Both the position numbers and the translations under genes were made by a program. A stretch of DNA of 40,148 bases from JARRRL01 sp037380725 (GTDB lineage: Bacteria; Pseudomonadota; Gammaproteobacteria; Pseudomonadales; JANQJO01): positions 1 to 40,148 of the forward strand of contig JARRRL010000004.1 of the NCBI GenBank assembly GCA_037380725.1, given 5' to 3'. The notes under the pieces are model-generated. The model had not been told where the DNA came from. It did no database searches and was given only the letters and a program-made list of their open reading frames with translations. Positions 34,342 to 40,148 of the stretch are shown here, piece by piece (position 1 is the stretch's first letter; the number at the start of each line of letters is the position of its first letter).

Positions 34342-35679
34342 CTAATCTAAGCGATGCTTATCTCGCGCATCGCCCGGCGAAGCGGAATCCGTCAAGCAGT
34401 CGTCTGTCCAATCGATTGAATTTTCAGTTTCTACGAGACCCAGCAAATATTCGGACCAGGCTATCCAATCAAAACGACTGTGTGCCGCCGCTTCTCGCAA
34501 CATCACGGTGGGGTGATGCGAGATTTTATTGGTCAAAGAGCGACCAAATTTCATCAGCACCTCTTCGGGATCTTCACCCCGATTGAGAGCCCGCACAGCA
34601 CGCTGCTGTTCCAAATGGCGCATATTGTCCATCTTTTCCCGGTAACGACGCAAGGTCTCGACCGCGTCACGCTCACGCAGTTGACGCATAAACCCCGCGA
34701 CATGAGAACTGACAATGATCTCCGCCTCCTGCGCAGCGCTTTGTCGCTGTTTACGATTCTCCGCCACCACCGATTCCAAATCATCGACGGTATAAAGAAA
34801 CACATCATCCAAATCCGCGACCGCTTCCTCAACGTCTCGCGGCACCGCCAAATCGATCACCAACATGGGCTTGTGTTTGCGCACTTTCACCGCGTGTTCA
34901 AACAAGCCTTTGCCAATGATGGGCAAGGGGCTGGCCGTCGACGTCACCACAATATCCGCTTGCGGCAACACATCCGGAATATTTTGCAACAGAATCGCTT
35001 TACCAGAAACCACTTGCGCCAAGCTCTCAGCGCGCTCAAACGTTCGATTCGCCACAGTCATATCACGCACACCCAAGGCGTAAAAGTGTCGCGCCACGAG
35101 TTCAACCGTCTCGCCGGCGCCCACCAACAAGACACGCGCATCGGTGATCGACGAAAAAATGTTGCGCGCCAAACCCACCGACGCATAGGCCACCGACACC
35201 GGATTCACCCCAATTTCCGTTTCGGTGCGCACAACCTTCGCCACCCGAAACGTATGCTGAAACAGTTTGCTCAACTGTGGTCCCAGGGTATGGGCCTCAC
35301 GCGCTGCGGTATACGCGGTTTTCAATTGCCCCAGAATCTGTGGCTCACCCAACACCAAGGAGTCCAAACCGCTGGCCACGCGCAAAACATGCCGCACCGC
35401 TTCTTCTCCCTCATGAATATAAGCGTGATCAGAGATCAATTGATCCGACAGCGCGTGATATTGCCCCAGCCACCGGCATAACCCGGCAGCACTCTCTTTG
35501 TGAACATCGCAATATATCTCCGTACGATTACACGTGGATAAAATAGCAACCCCCGGAAGGGATAACTCGTCACGAATTGCGGTCAAAGCATGCGGCAATC
35601 GATCAGGACCAATTGTCAACTTTTCCCGCAAAGCGACCGAAGCGGTCTTATGGTTGACACCAAGCGTTAGGATGGCCAT
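34342..35679 (-). CDS. hemA: Glutamyl-tRNA reductase
   Basis: First committed enzyme of C5-pathway tetrapyrrole synthesis; reduces glutamyl-tRNA to glutamate semialdehyde. The nucleophile is C50 in LSTCNRTEIY. LGVNHKTASVALREKL, SGLDSLVLGEPQILGQ, the NADPH-binding VLLVGAGETVELVARHF, TSTASPLPII and LAVPRDVE are all family motifs. The length of 445 aa is slightly long (E. coli 418). A C-terminal tail rich in D and S (WTDDCLTDSASPGD) extends past the dimerisation helix. It is divergent from the TPR lipoprotein gene, as in Pseudomonas. Confidence 0.97.
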   Translation of the reverse strand: MAILTLGVNHKTASVALREKLTIGPDRLPHALTAIRDELSLPGVAILSTCNRTEIYCDVHKESAAGLCRWLGQYHALSDQLISDHAYIHEGEEAVRHVLRVASGLDSLVLGEPQILGQLKTAYTAAREAHTLGPQLSKLFQHTFRVAKVVRTETEIGVNPVSVAYASVGLARNIFSSITDARVLLVGAGETVELVARHFYALGVRDMTVANRTFERAESLAQVVSGKAILLQNIPDVLPQADIVVTSTASPLPIIGKGLFEHAVKVRKHKPMLVIDLAVPRDVEEAVADLDDVFLYTVDDLESVVAENRKQRQSAAQEAEIIVSSHVAGFMRQLRERDAVETLRRYREKMDNMRHLEQQRAVRALNRGEDPEEVLMKFGRSLTNKISHHPTVMLREAAAHSRFDWIAWSEYLLGLVETENSIDWTDDCLTDSASPGDARDKHRLD

Positions 35680-36073
35680 ATGGAATCCGTTACTGCCTTG
35701 CTTTGGATGATGTTAGTGACCAGAATCTATACGGTTCAACGGTTCATAACCTTTCAGTAGCAATTGAACCAAGAAATAACTGTCTGGATCCGGATAGTTT
35801 GTCATACAATTTATTGAATACTATGTAGAGAATAAGTCTATGATGGCTCGTCTCAATTATTATTCTTCAGTAGAATGCAGCAAAGCGGTTCGAATCGTCA
35901 GCGTATGTCGCAATCTGAAAACAAATGTAAACAAAGCCAGTCGTCTCAAGGTCGTCCAAGGCATACACACGCGATCCTAAATCCGTACTGCTACATGGGT
36001 GAGTCAATACCATGCACCGACGCGTCATCATCTTCTCAACGCGTCCCAACATCAAGAACTGGGAAGTTATACC
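35680..36073. promoter_or_regulatory. Divergent hemA / TPR-lipoprotein promoter region
   Basis: About 390 bp that must carry both promoters. I see no clear pair; TTGTCA near 35799 with TATGTA 17 bases on is the best plus-strand candidate. ACGGTTCA is duplicated near 35730-35747. The region up to 36073 is open in frame with the lipoprotein but lacks its signal sequence. Confidence 0.35.
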
Positions 36074-37852
36074 TTGAAAAAATGTTCACTGTCGCACCAA
36101 AATACATCGATCCATACCCTGCTCTGCGGACTACTCATTGGCACCCTGTCTCTGGGCGGCTGTAGCACAGCCCCTCCCTCAGGCTCTACGGCGGCTCAAT
36201 CTGATGTACAAACAACTGAAACGCCGACCTCAGCCGAAAGCAGCGCAGCACCTCAAGCCAAAGCACCCGAATTAAGCGCCGAGACGCTTTTCGACCTCAT
36301 CATTGCGGAAATGGCCGGAAAACAAAACCGTCTTGATGTTACCCTTGGCAACTACATCAAGCAGGCTCACCGCACCAATGACCCCGAAATCATCGCACGC
36401 GCCGCTCGCATCGCCAAATACATGAACGCGCACCAAGCCACTCTGGATGCAACGCGATTATGGCTCAAAAAAGATCCCAATAACATTGAAGCACTGCAAA
36501 CTATCACCATTCAGCTGATTCGAGCCAGTCGCTTCGAAGAAGCACTGCAATACATGGACAAGCTGATCGCCCAAAACGCCTCGGCAAACTTGGATTTTCT
36601 GATTCACCACAGTCGCCAGATCACCCGCCGCCGCCGTCAACGCATTATCGACACGTTGGATCAGCTACTGGAAAAATACCCGCGCGATCCTCAATTGTGG
36701 TTCAGTAAAGCGCTACTCGAAGAACAAAATCACAACACAAAAGCTGCGTTGTCCGCCACCAACATGTGCTTGACCTTCGATCCCCAGTACGTGTCCGCGA
36801 TTGTTTTTAAAGCACAGTTACTCACCGAACAACACAAAGCCACGGAAGCGGAACGCTTACTGCGTCGGGCAGTAAAAAAACATCCTGATCACAAACGCGC
36901 GGGGATTATCTACGCCAAAACCTTGGTTGAACAAGGCAAAACGAAGCAGGCGCATCGCCAATTCAAGCGACTGGTCGACACGTTCCCCAACGACTACGAT
37001 TTACTGCTGTCACTGGCGTTAATTTCATGGGAGAACCATCAGACCGATCAAGCCAAAGCTTATCTCACGCAGTTGATCGAACAGGATAAGCGACGTGATG
37101 AAGCTCACACCTACCTGGCACAAATCGCCGAAGCGGAACACGACACCAAAAAAGCCCTTGAGCATTTTCGTCACGTGGAGATGGGACCGGACTACTTCAA
37201 CGCACAGATCAACATCGCGCGCTTGCTTGCCAGCGATAATCACATGGAGCAAGCTCGTAAAACCTTGGCCGACGCCCGCAGTCTGCAGCCCCAGCAAGCC
37301 GTACAATACTATATTGGCGAAGCCGAATTGCTGATCGAACAAGGCGCACCCGAAGACGCCGAAACCGTGTACGACACCGCACTCGCTGCGCACCCCGCCG
37401 ACCCCAATTTGCTCTACAGTCGCGCTATGTTTTATGTGGATAATGATAATTTAGCGGCCATGGAAGCAGACCTTAGGGCTATTATCGCGGACAACCCCAA
37501 CAGCGCATTAGCGTTAAATGCGCTCGGTTACACCCTCGCCGATCGTACGGATCGCCTTGACGAAGCTCTCGAATTGATCTCAAAAGCCAATGCACTGGAT
37601 CCCGATGACGCCGCCATTCTCGACAGCCTGGGGTGGGTTCATTTTCGCCTGGGCAAGCTGCCCGTCGCGTTACAATACCTACAAAGAGCCTATTCAGAGG
37701 TTCAGGATCACGAAATTGCAGCGCACCTCGGGGAAGCGCTGTGGGTATCGGGTCAAAAATCCGAAGCGTTGCGCATTTGGAAAAAGGCGCTGGAAACCAA
37801 TCCCGATAGTGAGAAAATTCGAGAGACAATGGGACGATTGACCCCTCTGTAA
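36074..37852 (+). CDS. TPR-repeat outer-membrane lipoprotein
   Basis: A 592 aa protein of stacked tetratricopeptide repeats. The frame opens at a GTG at 35999, but the TTG at 36074 has GGGAAG seven bases upstream and yields a proper lipoprotein signal peptide: MKK, hydrophobic HTLLCGLLIGTLS, then lipobox LGGC with lipidated C30. A flexible S/T/A/P-rich linker (about 31-65) follows, then TPR units such as ALLEEQNHNTKAALSATNMC, GDYxLL-type helices and ALNALGYTLADRTDRLDEA. LDSLGWVHFRLGKLPVALQY is near the end. Pseudomonas has a TPR protein of this type (PA4667) in the same place, before lolB. It probably serves as a scaffold for envelope protein complexes. Confidence 0.88.
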   Translation: MKKCSLSHQNTSIHTLLCGLLIGTLSLGGCSTAPPSGSTAAQSDVQTTETPTSAESSAAPQAKAPELSAETLFDLIIAEMAGKQNRLDVTLGNYIKQAHRTNDPEIIARAARIAKYMNAHQATLDATRLWLKKDPNNIEALQTITIQLIRASRFEEALQYMDKLIAQNASANLDFLIHHSRQITRRRRQRIIDTLDQLLEKYPRDPQLWFSKALLEEQNHNTKAALSATNMCLTFDPQYVSAIVFKAQLLTEQHKATEAERLLRRAVKKHPDHKRAGIIYAKTLVEQGKTKQAHRQFKRLVDTFPNDYDLLLSLALISWENHQTDQAKAYLTQLIEQDKRRDEAHTYLAQIAEAEHDTKKALEHFRHVEMGPDYFNAQINIARLLASDNHMEQARKTLADARSLQPQQAVQYYIGEAELLIEQGAPEDAETVYDTALAAHPADPNLLYSRAMFYVDNDNLAAMEADLRAIIADNPNSALALNALGYTLADRTDRLDEALELISKANALDPDDAAILDSLGWVHFRLGKLPVALQYLQRAYSEVQDHEIAAHLGEALWVSGQKSEALRIWKKALETNPDSEKIRETMGRLTPL

Positions 37853-37939
37853 TCCAGCTAACGCGCCATTTGGAACAAGTCGTCATCAAAACAACCCATA
37901 ATCGGAACAATCATGCAAGGGATCGTGTCAGGCTAAAAG

Positions 37940-38701
37940 ATGAATTATAAGCAGCGCCAACCACAACTCCGCATCACAAACCGTTGCGCTCGCTCTGCGC
38001 GCTGGCGCCGCACAATCACCGCTTTGATCGGCTTAGTCGCTTTGGGTGGTCTTGGCAGCTGCCAACATTTAACAGCACCGCATCACACGGCGGCGGACAC
38101 CGACTCCAATATCAACAATAACGCTCAATCAGAGAGCTCTCACCTGAAGAGCTCTCACTTGAAAGACTTTTACCTAAAAGGCTTTTACCTAAAAGGAAAG
38201 GTGTCGCTGCGCCAAGAAGCGCCAAATCGTCAGCAAAACACAAGGTTATACACCGCAACCCTTCAATGGAAACAAGCGGATAAGCGCTATGGCATCGATC
38301 TCAGTGCCCCCCTGAACCAAGGACACATCAAAATTGTGGGTGATGAGCACTTGGCGACCGTATGGGATTCCAACGCCAACGCACACCAGTCCGACAACCC
38401 AGAACAACTGCTACAGGATGTAACGGGCGTTGCATTTCCGTTAAAAGAGCTGCAACAATGGATCACCGGACAACCCGATTTATCGGGCATTAACAACGAT
38501 CAAATATCTTGGCAACCCAACCGCGATGGCGTATCACAACTGGCGAGTTTCAAAAAAGCTGGTTGGCAGGTTCGATATCAATCCTGGTCGAAATGGCGCG
38601 AGCACTGGCTCCCCAAAAAGATCGAGCTGCGTGACAGCACGCGCGTCATCAAGATTTTTATTTATGCCTGGGACCAACTCACTTTCGCACCCACACAATG
38701 A
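37940..38701 (+). CDS. lolB: Outer-membrane lipoprotein receptor LolB
   Basis: LolB takes lipoproteins from LolA and inserts them into the outer membrane. The signal peptide ends in a lipobox (LGGLGSC, C41). The LolB pattern follows: LKGKVSLRQ, TATLQWKQADKRYGIDLSAPL, GHIKIVG, GVAFPLKELQQWITGQP and WQVRYQSW...LPKKIEL. It is 253 aa (E. coli 207), partly from a 20-residue repeat of four 5-residue units at 66-85 ahead of the first strand. It overlaps ispE by four bases (ATGA), the usual lolB-ispE coupling. Confidence 0.95.
   Translation: MNYKQRQPQLRITNRCARSARWRRTITALIGLVALGGLGSCQHLTAPHHTAADTDSNINNNAQSESSHLKSSHLKDFYLKGFYLKGKVSLRQEAPNRQQNTRLYTATLQWKQADKRYGIDLSAPLNQGHIKIVGDEHLATVWDSNANAHQSDNPEQLLQDVTGVAFPLKELQQWITGQPDLSGINNDQISWQPNRDGVSQLASFKKAGWQVRYQSWSKWREHWLPKKIELRDSTRVIKIFIYAWDQLTFAPTQ
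38135..38194 (+). repeat. In-frame 15 bp tandem repeat in lolB
   Basis: Four 15 bp units encode SSHLK, SSHLK, DFYLK and GFYLK. Units one and two differ at two bases, and units three and four at one. The last unit runs into the native GKVSL strand, so the repeat looks copied outward from the conserved beginning of the LolB domain. Confidence 0.92.
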
Positions 38702-39600
38702 CTGAGTTAACCTTACCTGCCCCCGCTAAACTCAACCTGTTTCTCCACATAACAAGCGGCCCTATTTGTCAGGGCCACAAGCCGGGTTATCATCACTTGG
38801 AAACTCTGTTTCAGCTGATCAGCCTGAGCGATGTGTTGCGGTTTCGTCGATCGCGTTCTCGAGCAATCGGCTTACACTGCCCCGGTCTCAACACCCCCGC
38901 AGCGGACAACTTGGTCACTCGCGCCGCCCACGCATTACAAGCACATACGCACTGCACATACGGCGCGGATATCACGGTCAACAACTGCCTGCCCGCAGGG
39001 GGAGGACTCGGTGGCGGATCTTCCGACGCCGCCACAACGCTCTTAGCACTGAATGTTCTCTGGGATTTACGTCTGAACCTGGACACCCTCGCTGACATCG
39101 GTCGAACACTGGGCGCCGATGTGCCGGTTTTTATTCGTGGCCACACCGCACACGCCACAGGCATTGGCGATAAACTGACGCCGTGTCAACAGCCGCCTTT
39201 ATGGTTTGTGCTCGTTAAACCACGCGCCAGTATTGCCACCGCAGACGTCTTTCGACACCCTGCTTTACCCCGCCAAACGCCACCCTTTTTTTCAGATGTT
39301 CCACCTTTCTGTGCGCCCACATCCACTTTTTGGCGCGACACGCGGAACGACTGCGAAGCAGTGGCCCGACAATTATGCCCGGAAATTGGCGCCATTTTAG
39401 ATCACCTCACCCCGCACGCCACTGCGCGCTTAACCGGAACCGGTAGCACTTGTTTTGCTGTATTTGAAACACAAAGCGCCGCGCAAAATGCCATGACAAT
39501 CTGGCGCGCGCAACCCGAGTTGGACAGCTGCTGGATTCAACTCGCCCACGGCATAAACCGCTCCCCCGTTCACGCCGCACTCGATATCAATATCGATTAA
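38698..39600 (+). CDS. ispE: 4-diphosphocytidyl-2-C-methyl-D-erythritol kinase
   Basis: GHMP kinase of the MEP isoprenoid pathway. It phosphorylates CDP-ME. PAPAKLNLFLHI (7-18) is the substrate end with K11, and the ATP-binding glycine motif PAGGGLGGGSSDAA lies at 99-112. GADVPVFIRG and RLTGTGSTCFAVFE are the third and C-terminal GHMP motifs. The length of 300 aa is slightly above E. coli (283). It is translationally coupled to lolB. In Pseudomonas and E. coli prs follows, with a tRNA-Gln between in Pseudomonas; neither is present here. Confidence 0.97.
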   Translation: MTELTLPAPAKLNLFLHITSGPICQGHKPGYHHLETLFQLISLSDVLRFRRSRSRAIGLHCPGLNTPAADNLVTRAAHALQAHTHCTYGADITVNNCLPAGGGLGGGSSDAATTLLALNVLWDLRLNLDTLADIGRTLGADVPVFIRGHTAHATGIGDKLTPCQQPPLWFVLVKPRASIATADVFRHPALPRQTPPFFSDVPPFCAPTSTFWRDTRNDCEAVARQLCPEIGAILDHLTPHATARLTGTGSTCFAVFETQSAAQNAMTIWRAQPELDSCWIQLAHGINRSPVHAALDINID

Positions 39601-39725
39601 ACAGCTGAGAAACGGAAAAACTGTCATCTTCTGGCGAATATTCTCTCAGTATCGACTATTCTGAATACATTCATGCCTGACTGTCACCATGCCCTCGTAT
39701 TTATTTTTTGAGCCGAATTTTCGTC

Positions 39726-40148
39726 ATGACCACCCGCTCTGATGACAGCGCCGAACACGAAAACCACACTGAATCGGGTAACACCGCCTCAGGCAAAACG
39801 CCACACACGGCTGGCTCTTCTGATCGATCTTCTGATAGCACTTCAAATACTGATACTGGTACCACTGCGTCGCACATCAATCTTCGGCGTACCTTAGCGG
39901 ATCTCGATCTGCTGCTCACGTATTTGGGCAAAAATGGCAAGTCCATCCCGACGGAATTAATAAGCACTTTGGTGGCATGCAAACACTATGGCCCCGTAGA
40001 AAACTGGACGCAAAAACAAGAAACCCAATTCTGGCTGGCGCTCAACGCCATTACCGCACACATCAAGCCCGTAACGCTCTCCAGTCTAAAAACGTTTTCC
40101 CCCCAACTGGCGGACACCTCGAATCCCGCCTCCTCGCAGCGCGCCAGC
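39726..40148 (+). CDS. Hypothetical protein, N-terminal part, runs off the window
   Basis: An open frame from ATG 39726 continues without a stop to the last base (141 codons). The first 50 residues are hydrophilic low complexity (S, T, D, H, G rich). A more structured part then follows with helical LRRTLADLDLLLTYLGKNGK, then IPTELISTLVACKHYG and QFWLALNAITAHIKPVTLSSL. I do not recognise the family. There is no signal peptide or membrane segment in the visible part. The ribosome binding site is weak (GAG 13 bases upstream). Coding is supported by the sustained open frame and the amphipathic pattern after residue 50. Confidence 0.6.
   Translation, partial: MTTRSDDSAEHENHTESGNTASGKTPHTAGSSDRSSDSTSNTDTGTTASHINLRRTLADLDLLLTYLGKNGKSIPTELISTLVACKHYGPVENWTQKQETQFWLALNAITAHIKPVTLSSLKTFSPQLADTSNPASSQRAS

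Noticed and set aside
34480..35481. 333-codon plus-strand open frame opposite hemA
   Set aside because: It lies wholly antisense to a confidently identified hemA, is H/R/Q-rich and shows no family motif; it is a codon-bias shadow.

Overview
The window is a chromosomal segment from a gammaproteobacterium. Two housekeeping blocks match gene orders known from Pseudomonas and its relatives. The first, about 1-17.5 kb, runs tmk-mltG-pabC-fabF-acpP-fabG-fabD-plsX-rpmF-yceD, then maf, sppA, rluC and rne. The second, about 31-39.6 kb, holds moeB-prmC-prfA-hemA diverging from a TPR lipoprotein gene, lolB and ispE. I read this as a Pseudomonadales/Cellvibrionales-like bacterium; that is inference from gene order and family content, without a database search.

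Layout: (1) 1-9.4 kb, minus strand: thymidylate kinase (its sequence leaves the family pattern near the window edge), MltG, PabC, the type II fatty acid synthesis genes, PlsX, L32 and YceD. (2) 9.8-12.7 kb: a Maf-family pyrophosphatase (plus), SppA and RluC (minus). (3) 12.7-17.5 kb: a 1.3 kb leader region and RNase E, whose C-terminus appears frameshifted. (4) 17.5-20.4 kb: a PLP-dependent ACC-deaminase/D-cysteine-desulfhydrase-like protein and a DauA-type SulP transporter. (5) 20.6-21.3 kb: a compressed ghost of a copper-resistance operon, with pieces of a Cu-exporting P-type ATPase, a cupredoxin and a heavy-metal sensor kinase joined by internal deletions. (6) 21.4-28.1 kb: a four-gene operon of DUF1302 outer-membrane barrel, DUF1329 periplasmic protein, YCF48-like propeller and RND/MMPL permease. 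It looks like a trans-envelope lipid or hydrophobe transport machine of unknown substrate and is the best candidate for an undescribed system. (7) 28.1-30.4 kb: a sparse region with a possible broken small gene, an intrinsic terminator, a perfect 12-copy heptamer array, tRNA-Ser(GGA) and a DUF1461 membrane protein. (8) 30.4-40.1 kb: exported MsrA, MoeB, PrmC, RF1, HemA, then TPR lipoprotein, LolB, IspE and an unrecognised gene running off the window.

Working together: FabD/FabG/FabF/AcpP make acyl chains and PlsX passes them to phospholipid synthesis. PrmC methylates the GGQ glutamine of RF1, encoded next to it. HemA starts tetrapyrrole synthesis. LolB inserts lipoproteins into the outer membrane, and its neighbour is itself a predicted lipoprotein.

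A genome-wide oddity is visible. Many intergenic gaps carry short degenerate tandem duplications (units of 12-17 bp, 2-6 copies) that start at gene ends and in places enter coding sequence (mltG and the PLP-enzyme 3' ends, lolB, rne, probably moeB). Together with the deletion-riddled copper operon and the rne frameshift, this suggests a genome prone to replication slippage and gene decay. A run of three N at 8168-8170 marks an assembly gap.
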